NCBI GenBank assembly: GCA_026545765.1
Contig: CM048844.1
Coordinates: forward strand, 65,595,035-65,659,034
Direction: 5' to 3'
Length of the DNA: 64,000 nt
Source: Plantago major
Lineage: Eukaryota; Streptophyta; Magnoliopsida; Lamiales; Plantaginaceae
Shown here in pieces: positions 22,471 to 33,458 of this stretch. Each line of letters begins with the position of its first letter. The first letter of the stretch is position 1. Below the pieces are notes generated by a model. That model did not search any database and had not been told where the DNA came from. It saw only the letters and a list, made by a program, of their open reading frames with translations. Both the position numbers and the translations under genes were made by a program.

Positions 22471-23108
22471 GAGGCGTACTTGGAGAGGGCGTCGGCTTTT
22501 TCGTTCCATTCCCTGTGGAATTGGTCAAGAGTGAATTCCTCAAAGTGCTCAACCTCTTTTTTGAGAAGTTCCAAGTACTTGATCATGTTAGGTCCTTTGG
22601 CGGTAAAGGACCCGGAGAACTGGGACTGCACGAGTTGTGAATCTCTGTAAGCCTTAATTCTTTTCACCTAAAGAGCTCTCGCCATCCTTAGGCCGGTGAG
22701 GAGTGCCTCATACTCAGCCTCATTGTTTGTTACTTTAAAGTTGAGGGTGATGGCGTATTCTAGCTTGGCTCCTTCAGGGCTTTCAAGAAAGATTCCTATT
22801 CCTCCCAATCGTCCAGTAGAGGATCCATCTACTTGTAACGTCCAACAATCCTTGTTTCCCAATTTGCTTTCCACAGCGAAAGTAGGCGCCTTTTCGCCCT
22901 TCTGCTTCTTGTCGGAAGATGCAGGTGTCGAAGTGTTGGGTGCCTCGTCTAAGAGAAACATGTGCCTCACCCTCAATGAATCATCCATGGGTTGCTGATA
23001 CTCAGTCCAAAGCTGGAAAATATTCCCATGTGTCTCTTTATGTCTGTTCTCTTTTGCTTCTTCTTTCTCCATGGAATCTTTTACTTGGGTGATCATGATA
23101 TGGCTCAC
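22471..23108 (-). pseudogene. G2 second (archaeal-type) RNase H
   Basis: Minus strand, after the RT-linked RNase H. Motifs WTLQVDGSS (first Asp), NNEAEYEALLTGLRMA (Glu) and YRDSQLVQSQ (Asp) mark an RNase H fold, and the segment leads directly into integrase. A second RNase H between RT-RH and integrase is diagnostic of the Tat lineage. One in-frame stop at 22668-22670 falls between the Glu and Asp motifs. A linker with Lys/Glu-rich sequence precedes it. Confidence 0.8.
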
Positions 23109-23114
23109 ATTTTC

Positions 23115-24537
23115 CTATGGACTTTTGGTTCCTCCTTCTGTTTCCTCCGGATAATCAACCAAGAAGTCAGCAAGAACTTGTGCCTTCTTGGCAGATGGAG
23201 CTTGATACCCGATATCATATTCGCTTAACTCAATCGCGCACTTGGACAAGCATCCTGATTGGTCTGGCTTACCTAGGACATGTTTGAGTGGTTCGTTGGT
23301 GAGGACCACAATCCGATGAGATTTGAAGTAAGGCTTTAGTCGCCGTGCAGTGTAAACCAGTGCGAAGGCGAGCTTCTCGATCTTGATATACCTAGCCTCA
23401 GAGCCCACAAGGGCCTTGCTCAAGTAGTAGATCGGTAAATGGTCGTTGCCTTGTATTCGCACCAATACAGAACTCATCGCTTCATCAGTAGTAGCCAGAT
23501 AAAGGTAAAGAAGTTCACCCTCTACTGGTTTAGACATGAGGGGTGGTGAGAGGAGGTACTTTTTCAAGTTATCCAGGGCCTCTTCGCACTCCTTTGTCCA
23601 CTCAAACTTGTCTCCTTTCCTTAGAATCTTGAAGAAGGGTAAGTTTTTCTCGGCAGACTTGGAGATAAAACGGCTTAATGCCATCACCCTTCCCAAAATC
23701 TTCTGAACCTCATTGATCGTTTTTGGCTGTGGTAAGTCCAGGATTGCCTTTATTTTCTCCGGGTTTGCGCTGATACCTCTCTCTGTGACTATGTAGCCAA
23801 GAAACTTTCCTCCCTTTACTCCGAACGCACACTTTTCAAGGTTCAACATCATTCCATATTTCCTAAGGATGGAAAAGCAATTGTTGAGATGCTCGATATG
23901 CTCCTCTTCAGTCTTGCTTTTTACAAGCATGTTGTCCACATAGACTTCCATGGTTTTACCCAACTCTTCTTTGAACATCTTATTTACCCGTCGTTGGTAT
24001 GTAGCGCCTACGTTCTTGAGGCCAAACGGCATGACTTTGAAGCAGTAGACCCCTCCTTCCGCGAAGAAGGTCATCTTCTTGATGTCTTCCTGGGCCATCC
24101 TGATTTGGTAGAAGCCTTGATATGCATCCATGAAGCTTAGGAGCGCACATCCTGCAGTGGAATCAACCAGCTGGTCTATGCGAGGTAATGGATACGAATC
24201 CTTTGGACAAAACTTGTTGAGTCTTGAAGTCATTACACATTCTCCACTTTCCCGGGGCTTTTTCGACGAGGACCACATTACAGACCTAGTCAGAGTATCT
24301 GACTTCTTCGATATGTCCCGCTTTCATGAACTTATCCACCTCTCCTGCTATGATAGCATCTTCAATAGGCCCGAAATCCTTCCTCTTTTGTCGGATATGT
24401 TTTACCGTCGGATCCATGTTCAGGTGGTGAACTGCGATCCTTGGGTCTATCCCCTTAAGGTCATCTGTGCTCCAGGCAAAGACATCGTGGTTGTCTCGGA
24501 GGCATGTGATGAGCTTCATTTCTACTTTTGTGCTCAT
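23115..24537 (-). pseudogene. G2 reverse transcriptase and RNase H
   Basis: Minus strand. The pre-RT part DVFAWSTDDLKGIDP ... VRYSD reads in 24537-24286, with a frameshift near 24280, then the RT body from 24278: CPKDSYPLPRID, FMDAYQGFYQI, FGLKNVGATYQR and the catalytic box VYVDNMLVKS. The usual box is YVDD/YIDD; here the second Asp is Asn. The RT-linked RNase H follows (LYLYLATTDEAMSSVLV ... RYIKIEKLAFALV). RT copies element RNA into cDNA. The frame ends at a stop at 23115. Frameshift, stop and the Asn change all argue for a dead enzyme. Confidence 0.88.
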
Positions 24538-24549
24538 CTCTATTCCAAT

Positions 24550-25719
24550 TCAGGTTACCTTCTCTGAGTTCCCTTCAATCAACTGGACTTCTTTCAAGGC
24601 TTCATGAGGCTCCATCCTGGCAGTCTTCGGGAATTTTTCTTTAAGTGACCCAGCACCAATTTCTTCCTTTAATGGGGTAAGAGCCACAGGGGGACTCCTG
24701 AGCCCTTTGGTGATCGAAAGAACGGGTACTGAAGCTGCCCTGGTCGACATGATATAACATTCCCAAGCTTCTCTTACATTTCCCACTTCTTCACCCACGC
24801 CGTTTGGGGTTGGAAACTTTACCCTGTTGTGTAGGGGAGATGCAATTACCTTGAATTGATTAAGTCCTGGACGGCCCAAGATCACGTTATGGTCAAAGGT
24901 GCTATCGACTACCACAAAGAGGATTGTCTCAGTCACTCTTGTCGGAAAGGTGCCCATAGAGACTTGTAGTGGTATACTTCCAATGGGACGTACTACAGAT
25001 CCTCCAAAACCCACCAAAGAAGTATGTACATGCCCATATTGAATTCGTCCCAGGTGCATTTGCTCCACGGTCCTCTTGGAGATGACATTAGAAGAACTTC
25101 CCGTGTCGACAAGTACTTTGTTGACCTTGTAAGTGGCAATAACCAGAGAAACAATGAAAGGAACGTCGAGGTCCTTGAGATCTCCTCCACCACATGTTGG
25201 TGGGGGGATTTCACTATCATCAAAGGTGATGGCGTTTGTGCCCTTCAGGGCTGAAGGAGCATAGGCTCTATCGTTGTTTCTCAAGTGTTGGGCGGTCCTT
25301 TCCCTTGCATTTCGACTGTCTCCCCCAGTTGGTCCTCCCGCAATGGCATTGATAACTCTGCTATAGGGGAGGTTTTCCATCTCCATATCATCGTGGTACC
25401 CTTGGTATCTTTGGGCCTGCTGAGGTGGGATCTCTGCTCGAGGTGGCGGTAAGGATCCTGTCGGAGGCTCCGAACCACGCTCCTCCCTTCTTTGTTCATT
25501 CTTTTGGTGTCTGGAAGGTTCTTCCTCATATAAAGGTTCTTTCAGCTTTCCACTCCTTATCATCCCCTCTATTTCTGTCTTCAACTGGACACAGTCCTTT
25601 GTTGAGTGACCTTTTTGCTTTTGGAACCTACAGTAGTCCTTGGAAGCTTTGTTCTTCTTGTTGCTCCTCGTAGGTTTCGGCCATTGTATATCCAAGTTTT
25701 TCTCAACGATAGAAGCCAA
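24550..25719 (-). pseudogene. G2 Gag C-terminus and aspartic protease
   Basis: Minus-strand open frame of 389 codons. It begins with a degenerate zinc knuckle (YCRFQKQKGHSTKDC), then a charged Pro/Arg linker, then a retropepsin: VLVDTGSSSNVI (active site) and VILGRPGLNQF. The frame continues past a single stop at 24550 into the pre-RT segment, so Pro and Pol were one polyprotein. Position between gag and RT matches the Tat order. Confidence 0.85.
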
Positions 25720-25889
25720 GATGTCGGATCTTGGTCTGTTGAGGCGAGTATACTCGGCGTATCTCCTTGGTGGACTTCTCTCTCTGCGGAATTCCCTCTT
25801 ATCTCTAAGTTCCCTTTTTTATTCAAACATTCCCTGATGAGGAGGAGGTTCCTGTCGTACTTGCTCTTTTCACATTTTGGCTCCAGTTC

Positions 25890-27237
25890 TTATCGGGACA
25901 TTTCGTCGATACTCTTCTCCATACAAGACTCCTTCACAAATATCTTCCAAGTACTTTTCAGTTGTGATTTCTTCGTTAGAAAGCTTTTTTCTAAGATCAT
26001 CAGTGTAGGTGTTGGCATATAGGTGTCGGACCCGTTCTTTGATGCTATGAGATGGTCAAGAAAGGTTCTAAGGTCCTCATGCTCTTTCTGGATTATTCCT
26101 GCCAGGTGCTCAACTGACCTCTTTCTTTTCTTTGCTTTCTCGAATCTTTTCAGGAAGAGGGAAGCGATATCCGCATAGGACTTGATGGAACCATTAGGGA
26201 GTGAGGTCCACCAATCTATTGCTTCCCCAAAGAGTGTAGTGGAGAAGTTGAGAGCTTTCAAGTTGTCATTCAGGCCATTGGTCTCCATCTTACTTTCGTA
26301 TCTAGTAAGGTGACTCACAGGACAAGTATCTCCATAATAGTGTTCAAGGTTTGGAATAGTGGAGTCAGGGCGTTTTCTTTCTTTCTGATCTCGTCACACA
26401 GAGGATTGGGAGCTCTAAGAGTCACCTTCTCATGTGCCTTCACCATCTTGCTCAGAGTGGCAATTTGCGTTTCTAAGGCCTTTTGTTGGAGGTAAATCTG
26501 CTCAGCTGTTAGCTTCTCACCAGTCCTGGGGTTGATGGCCACATCTGGAGGAAGGTCATTGAGAGGAACTATTGAGATGCTCTCTGCCACATGATCTCTT
26601 GGTGCATGTTGTGCTCCACGCCGACTAGTTCCAGCTTCATCCACTCGTGGCATCACTGGACTTCTCCTCATTGCTCGTGAAGAAGCGCCCTTACATTGAG
26701 AAGATTCCTTAGATCTTCCGGTTGAGCTTGTTCCCCCAGCCTTTATTGGATAGGATGGTGCTCATTCCTTGATTGTGCGGGTACAGCTTGTCTCGAAATT
26801 GCCAAAGGAAGAGTGGGTTGAGGAGGCTGGAGGTTGTTTGATCCAAAGCATCCTTGAATAGTGGTGAGTAAGAGGCTAAACTGATTCTCATTCATCCCGA
26901 ACTCGCTGGGACGAATGACCTGCCCATTTGGAAGGGTAAAGTTTCTTCCTGGAGGAGGACGATGTGTTACTGACGGAGGAACTTGTCCTTCGACCCCAAG
27001 CACCTGGGTCCTTATTGGCGGATCAGCGGCTCTTTCCTCATCTGAAGAGAGACTGGCGGTATGGCCATCGCTTGGACAATCCATCGTATCACTTGGAGGA
27101 GTTCCTGCCACCCTTCCTCTCCTAGTGGGAGGTCTACCTCTTTGCCTTGGAGCAGGCGTGCCAATTGCAGTAGCGTTGTTCTTGCGGACCTTCTTATTCT
27201 TGCCATTAATGAAGAGAACGGAACTTTTCGTAAAGCT
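25890..27237 (-). pseudogene. gag: G2 Gag N-terminal and core region (broken)
   Basis: Three minus-strand pieces: 27237-26743 (basic N-terminus with RRGR motifs), 26671-26315 (linker with a leucine/glutamine helix) and 26318-25890, the Gag core (HLTRYESKMETNGL, AIDWWTSLPNGSIKSYADI, FLKRFEKAKKRKRSVEHL). The core is a typical Tat-type retrotransposon Gag. Stops and frameshifts separate the pieces. The first open frame also runs into the PBS, so the exact start is not fixed. Gag makes the particle that houses reverse transcription. Confidence 0.8.
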
Positions 27238-27238
27238 T

Positions 27239-27255
27239 CCCACAGACGGTGCCAA
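27239..27255 (-). promoter_or_regulatory. Primer-binding site of G2
   Basis: Minus strand TTGGCACCGTCTGTGGG, two bases inside the LTR end. It closely resembles the TGGCGCCGTCTGTGGG-type PBS of other Tat elements; I have not assigned the tRNA. Confidence 0.7.
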
Positions 27256-27257
27256 AA

Positions 27258-28046
27258 TGTTGAGGGTAAAATCCCCCAACTACTTAGAGATTATTCGACT
27301 TCACAGGTAATAGCCAAGGTAAGAAGCTCCGTACAACGTACGAGCCAATGTGTGAGAACCTGCGACCTCAAGCTTGGTAAGAACCCGGTTTGCTAAGCGT
27401 CAAACCGGTTAGAGACTTTACTCAAGAGAGACTGAAGATCTACTCTGTATAATGTTCGGGATTAGTTTCGTCAAAAATCACTTACCTTAACATGGGGAAG
27501 TGTGCCATATTTATAGGAATTTCTCAAAGAGGGAGGACTCCCCTGGATCGTGCCAAGTGTAAGGCTTTGATCGAGCCACCAAGGCTTGTTTAGGCCCGTG
27601 GCCCAATAATGACACTTAGCCTATACCATTTTCGGCTTTTAGGGGTAGTTTAGTCATTATTGAGAGAGTTTTAGAGGGTGTGACATAGTTTGCCGAGGTT
27701 CAAAGTCCGGAGAGGTTGATCCGGACGCTTGGTTCGGACCATATTGGGCAGTCTATGGGGAAGTTCACTAGGTTTGCCCAACTCTTCCGATTCGGACCTT
27801 ATGGCTTGGACCTCCCTACTCTCTAGTGCCAGTCTACTTGGTTGCTTGTGAGATTGTCATGTTGGGTCCGAATGATCATCCGTATCGGACCTAGATAGGT
27901 CGGACCTACAGACCTAGGGTCGGACCCAGTATCGTTTAAGTACTCTGTCCCTTTTCTAGGGACGGTTGGACCCGGGTGGGTCGGACTTGAGGTTCGGATC
28001 ATTGTGTCTCGGATCCTTTAGACAACTCGGGACGCCTTAGGATTCG
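27258..28046 (-). repeat. 5' LTR of G2 (truncated by the copia insertion)
   Basis: Homologous to 14537-15308 from TGTTGAGGG to GGATTCG, where the copia LTR begins; the last about 40 bp are missing. A minus-strand TATA-like box lies at 27507-27516. It has two extra segments (about 27780-27830 and 27940-27985) relative to the other LTR, edged by TGCC- and TCGGAC-like words. Confidence 0.88.
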
Positions 28047-29473
28047 TGTTAGGAATATCTGTTAGTATTTTGATCACTCATCACATGTTCTCATCTTAGC
28101 CAGAAAGGTGATTAAGTGCTCTTGGTTCACTTGAACATTGTAAAAGAGGAAATCACTGAGTATGATTAGTCTAGTAAATCTTGTATTAGGATTATAGGTC
28201 CCTGAGTATAATTTTTATTTCAAGAAGACCTTGAAGATCAATCCTAGCAATGGAGCTTTTTTGAAGATTAGAAGACTGAAGATTGCACAAGGTTTATGAA
28301 GACACAAAGGTTTAGTCTAACTCAGAAAGACTATGTCCTTAATCCTTTCTTGAGTATATTAACTTATTTTCGGGATATGATTCTGAACATATGACATCAT
28401 GAGTATGGAGCATGCAAGCCATCAGAAAGGCTCATGTATCCATTGAGACAAAAGGACAATGAACAGTACTATGCATTAAATGCATCGCGTAAATCTTGCA
28501 AAAAGATCCTCTCTGAAAAATGAGATAGTGACTTCTGAGTACATAGTTCAAGATATAAACGGATATAATTTGATAGAGAGCACAACAGATACAATTCAAA
28601 CGCCTCTCAAATTTATCGATATATATCACACACTTAGATGCTTGAAGAACATACCTTAGAACGCTCTATCTTGCAAACTTACCATCAAGCAAAGTATTCT
28701 CTCAAGAACTCTACTACCCTTTCTGAAAGCTTTTTGTTGCTTGAAGAATCACTAGTAGTTCTAAGTTGTCCTGAACCTTAACAAGAGATTGTTATTCGTG
28801 AAAGAGTTGAACTATCAGATACCCTTTCTGAAGCTCATTCTCGAGAACGGATACCAATTACTTGGGTAAGTAAAGAGAAGACTACCATCCACTGAACAAG
28901 TGTATTAAGTATTCTTGTTCTATTAGGCTCTCTGAAAACATAACTGAAAAGTTATACGAGAAGCCTCTCTAACAAACCTAATAACCAACACCATCAAGGC
29001 GTGGAGTAGAGGAAGTACTTGATTTGGGAAATCAGGGAATAACTCCAAGGTTATCTGAGTAGAGGAAGTACTTAGCTCTAGGAGCTGGGGAATAACTCAG
29101 GGGGAACATTTGGTTGGGAACCATTTGTTTAGGAATCTTAGAATAAGGATTACTGTAAGGTGAACTCAATTATCTATTATAGTGAATTCTAGGTCTCAGA
29201 AAGACCGAAGTGGATTAGTTGGAGGATTACGCCACCTCCAGATACCACTATACTTGCTGTGTTATTTACCTTTCTGTATTTACATTTCAGCAAAGCACAC
29301 ACACACTTACTTATTGTTTCTGCACTTACCTATCTTAAAGTCTTCCGCGCTCTGAATTTAAGTATCAGAAAACCCCAGGTTTCTGAGAAACTGTGTTTAT
29401 CGACAAAAGTTTTAAAAGACTATTCACCCCCCCCCCCCTCTAGTCTTTTACTTTGCCGTTATCTGGACCAACA
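28047..29473 (+). repeat. 5' LTR of the copia element
   Basis: About 1427 bp from TGTTAGGAATATC to ...CCAACA, followed by the PBS. It includes a run of about 11 C near 29428-29440. No second copy is in the window. Confidence 0.8.
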
Positions 29474-29475
29474 AG

Positions 29476-29486
29476 TGGTATCAGAG
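29476..29486 (+). promoter_or_regulatory. Primer-binding site (initiator tRNA-Met)
   Basis: TGGTATCAGAG two bases after the LTR end, the standard copia PBS complementary to the 3' end of plant initiator methionine tRNA. Confidence 0.9.
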
Positions 29487-29590
29487 TAGGAGGTTCACAA
29501 GCCTTCTGCACTGAACCTAGATCCACAGATAGGTGAAGGAACTTTGTCCCTTCCCGAGGACTATATAATTTGTGTGCTAAGTGTGCAGGT

Positions 29591-31692
29591 ATGTCTCTGA
29601 GTGATGCACCCGTTCTGAAGCCAGAAAACTACGAGAAATGGAAGAACAACATGATGCTCCATCTGGAGGCCATTAGTGATGAGATGATCTATGTCATCAA
29701 TGAAGGGCCTATCAAAATCAGACAACTCAAACAAGTTACTGAGGTGTCTGATGGAAGAAAAGCCTCAGACAAGGAAGATGGAAGCGAGGACATGGCTGCT
29801 AGTGATAGTGGTCATGTTGCTCGTGGAAGCATTATATATGAAGACAAGCCAAGAGAGCTCTGGACATCTGAAGATGCCAAGAGACACAAATTGGATGGTC
29901 AAGCTCGTAATATAATCATCAGATCGACACCTGAGCACATACAGTGTAAACTGTGGGGTGCTAAAACGGCGAAAGTTGCCTGGCAATTGATTGAAGAAAT
30001 ATGTGCCGGAACTGAGAAAACCAAAGAAAACAAGTTCGAAGTTCTTAAATTGAAGTTCCAAAACTTCAAACAACGTCCCACTGAAACTCTGGAAGAACTT
30101 GATTTCAGATTTACTACTCTTATGAGTGATATGGCTGCACTTGGTGAAAGCAATAGATACTCCCAGTCAGAAAAGATTAAGACAATTGTCAGAAGTCTCA
30201 ATCAGAACTGGGAACTCACTAAGTTCTTTTATTTCAATCAAGGAATGCCAAATATTACTCCAGTAGAGCTCTTCTCTCATCTTGCTACTGTAGACTATGA
30301 GACAACTCAGAGAGAACAAACAGTTGAAAAGTTGCAAAGTGTTGCTCTAGTTTCTCAAGGTACTTCTGAAAAGAAGGATACCAAAGAAGCATCTGAAGAA
30401 AATGCTCTTGCAGTAAGACACATGAAGAAATTTGTGAGTCAAGAGATTGAGAGAAGAAAATCTAAAGAAAAGCTGAAAAGCATCTTGGCCCAAACTATCA
30501 TCAGTACAAGAACATACAAGTGAACAACTCTCTAAACACCCCCATTCAGAAAGGATTTAGTACTGAAGCTGCAGAAATAGGAAATGATATCTGCTTCTAT
30601 TGTCAAAAGCCTGGTCACTTCAAGAGAGATTGTCCTGCTTTAAACAAGCTCAAGACAGGTGACAAGAAGGACAGAAGAAATTTCAAAAGAAATCAAAGGG
30701 CCTTACTGACTGAAGAAAGGAAGAAGATTCAAATTCAACTTGATGCTCTAGACTTTAAGACAGATTCTGAAAATGGAGATTCAGATGACTCAAACCTACC
30801 ATCACCAGAATTGTGTGGAATCACCCACGATGTAATTGACATCGGCCTTAAGAAGAAAGGAATGTGTGGAGTTGCTGAGATTGCTGGTCCAGACATCTCC
30901 AACATTGAAATGTGTCTTATGGCTGATGAGATAACTAACAATTCACAATTTCTGTACTATGAGAGTGATGATGGAATTGAGGATCTGGAGTTGGTCAAGA
31001 GTGAATTGGATCGTTATGAGAAAGAATTTCTGGAAGCACAATCCAAAACCAGAATTCTAGAGGAAAGCAAAGAAACTCTTGAAAAAGAGGTTTCTGAGCT
31101 AACCAGAGTATCTGAGAACAAGAACGCTGAAATAGCCTTTCTGAAATCTCAGATATCTGAGAATAAAAATTCTCACAAACTAGCCTTGGATGAACTTACT
31201 AAGAAAATGATGAAGCTGCTTTCTGAGAATGAAGAACTCAGAAAGAAAGAGCTATCCTTCCAATCTTATGCAAAGGCTAGTGACACTCTCACTGAGGTTC
31301 AATCCTATCTGAGAGATCCCTCTGAGAAAGGTGGACTTGGACTTGATGAACAATCGAGTAATTCATCTCCTCTGAAGAAGAGTGATGAAAGGTTGACCTT
31401 TGTAAAAAGTCAACAGAATGGTTCTTCAACCACCTATAGCATTGGTCAGAAAGCTAGGGTAGTTGACAAAGGAAAAGGAGTAGCAACCCAGCCTTTGAAA
31501 GAACAACAAGTTCACAAGAAACTTGCGGATAAGGTTTCTGAAAAGAAACATAACCCTCAGACATGTAACCATCCACATTGCTACATTACTAGGAAAGGAA
31601 GAATTGCTGGAATAGGCAAATTCTCTACTGTACCATTTTATGAAAATAAAGATGGTGCAGAAACTAGTAAGGCTTCTGAAGAACGTATTTAG
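29591..31692 (+). pseudogene. gag: Copia Gag with zinc knuckle and coiled coil
   Basis: Starts at the ATG at 29591 (MSLSDAPVLKPENYEKW, the usual Gag start). The first frame runs to 30523 and includes the UBN2-type Gag core (KLWGAKTAKVAWQLIEE, FKQRPTETLEELDFRFTTLM). A frameshift near 30500 leads to the second frame, to 31692. This has a zinc knuckle CFYCQKPGHFKRDC and then a long heptad-rich coiled coil (about 30980-31270). The long coiled-coil Gag is characteristic of sireviruses. A continuing frame at about 31704-32105 ends KMWIPTGRMF, another sirevirus-like landmark before protease. The frameshift makes it non-functional as one polyprotein. Confidence 0.82.
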
Positions 31693-32128
31693 AAAGCCAA
31701 AGGTGTTCGAAATGCATTGGCTATCGTGCTATTGGAAAAGTTCTTCTGCAACAATATAAGGAAGGACAAGAACAATGGCGCAAGGCTGATATTGCACGTA
31801 GCAATAGACAGAAGTGGAAGAAATCTCAAGCCACTGAAAAACTGAATGCCAGAGCTAGAAGGAACCTGGCCAGAAAGGCTAAGTTTGCTGAAAAGCAATC
31901 CCAGAAACCCAGGGTCCAGAAAGCACCAAAAGGAACACCTAGAAACACCACAAGAAGGAAAACTGAGATCAAAATTACAGATTTTATTGCATCTCCTTCT
32001 GATCAAGTTAGACAAAAACAAACTCCCAAGAAATTCACTAAAATGTGGATTCCTACTGGAAGAATGTTTACTCTAAATGGTTCTATCTATGAAGCAAGAA
32101 CCTAACTCCTGTTTCCTGTTTTGTGCAG

Positions 32129-32330
32129 AACGCCTATTGGACTAAAGCACAATGGCTATTTGATAGTGGATGCGGAAACCACACGACAGGAGACAAAGCA
32201 ACTGTCGACATAACGCTAAACACGTGACGGACACATCAGATTTGTTGGAGGAGAATTAAATCCCTCTCTGGGATTTGGCAATGTCAAATTAGGATCATTA
32301 ACTATCACTGACGTATTACATGTTAAGGGT
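32129..32330 (+). pseudogene. Copia aspartic protease remnant
   Basis: Shows AQWLFDSGCGNHTTGD, the copia protease active-site region with DSG at 32162-32170. The following frame is soon broken by stops before the integrase frame resumes near 32331. It would process Gag-Pol. Confidence 0.65.
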
Positions 32331-33443
32331 TTGAAATATAATCTATTTAGCATGAGCCAGTTTGCAGACAAAGGTTTTACAGTAAAATTCAAAGCAAAGT
32401 ACTGCAAACTTATAGACAATGAGTCAAAGCAGACAGTCTTGGTTGCTCGGCGGAAAGGAAGTCTTTATGTTGCCGATTGGGCATCTGCCACAACTGAAGA
32501 ATGTCTCATGGTGAGTCAATCAGGTCACACAGAAGAGCACTGGTTATGGCACAAAAGAATGAGTCACTTGAATTTCAAAACTCTGAACAAACATGCCAAA
32601 AAAGAATTAGTGGTTGGCCTTCCCAAAACATCTTTCAGAAAGGATGGTATCTGTTCTGCCTGTCAGATGGGGAAACAATCCAAAATCTCTTTCAAGTCCA
32701 AAACCAGACACTCTAGTGTTAGATCACTACAACTGTTACACATGGATCTTTTTGAATCATCTGTAACTAGTTATGCACGAAAGAAGTATGGTCATGTTGA
32801 TGTAGATGACTTCTCAAAATTCACTTTGGTTGTCTTTCTGAAGCACAAATCTGATGCAAGGGTGGAGATACCAAACTTGCTGAATAAGCTTGAAGTCATG
32901 AAAAATGACAAGGTATCTGCAATCAGAACAGAACACGGTACTGAGTTTGTCAACCAGTACATAAAGGAATTTTGTACCAGCAAAGGTATACAACACCAAC
33001 TTTCCTCTGTAAGAACACCACAACAAAATGGTGTTGCAGAAAGGAAAAATAGAACACTTAAAGAAGTAGCGAGGACAATGCTAGCTGACACTGAGATAAG
33101 TGAAGTTTATTGGGTTCAAGCTATAAACACAGCATGCTACACTCAAAACAAATGTTTGATAAACAAACACCATGACAAGACCTCTTATGAAATCTTGGTT
33201 GGTGGACCCCCTAATATCAAACATCTGAGAGTATTTGGTTGTAGATGTTTTGTTCTAAACAATGGAAAAGATTATCTGAGAACATTTCAACCAAAGGCAG
33301 ATGAAGGTGTTTTTCTTGGTTATTCCACGAATAGCAAAGCCTACAGAATTTACAACAAAAGAACAAAGAAAATTGAAGAATCAGTTCATGTTGTATTCTA
33401 TGAAGGAAGTAAGAAAACGTCTCCTAATGATGAACTCTCATAA
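32331..33443 (+). CDS. Copia integrase
   Basis: Open frame of 370 codons. GAG-pre-integrase and zinc region: HKRMSHLNF ... CSACQMGK. Catalytic core: LLHMDLFES (first Asp), AIRTEHGTEF where the family has an Asp before HG but this copy has Glu, and GVAERKNRTL (catalytic Glu). The C-terminal part includes KHLRVFGCRCFVLN and GVFLGYS, standard copia landmarks. Integrase joins cDNA to the target. The start is a continuation of protease-integrase polyprotein, not a true initiator. The Asp-to-Glu change at the second catalytic site probably weakens it. Confidence 0.85.
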   Translation: MKYNLFSMSQFADKGFTVKFKAKYCKLIDNESKQTVLVARRKGSLYVADWASATTEECLMVSQSGHTEEHWLWHKRMSHLNFKTLNKHAKKELVVGLPKTSFRKDGICSACQMGKQSKISFKSKTRHSSVRSLQLLHMDLFESSVTSYARKKYGHVDVDDFSKFTLVVFLKHKSDARVEIPNLLNKLEVMKNDKVSAIRTEHGTEFVNQYIKEFCTSKGIQHQLSSVRTPQQNGVAERKNRTLKEVARTMLADTEISEVYWVQAINTACYTQNKCLINKHHDKTSYEILVGGPPNIKHLRVFGCRCFVLNNGKDYLRTFQPKADEGVFLGYSTNSKAYRIYNKRTKKIEESVHVVFYEGSKKTSPNDELS

Positions 33444-33458
33444 AGGTTCAAAGAACTA

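Larger units (their letters stand above)
14537..28046 (-). mobile_element. Element G2: Ty3/gypsy retrotransposon, Tat type
   Basis: Minus-strand element with 5' LTR 27258-28046 (cut short by the copia insertion), PBS 27239-27255, gag, protease, RT-RNase H, a second RNase H, integrase, a 5.8-kb 3' region with an antisense gene, PPT at about 15311-15329, and 3' LTR 14537-15308. The order protease-RT-RH-second RH-integrase, and an antisense ORF before the 3' LTR, are typical of the Tat lineage (RIRE2/Grande type). Several stops and frameshifts and a changed RT catalytic residue show that it is inactive. It lies in the gag of B. Its right target duplication is lost with the deletion. Confidence 0.9.
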
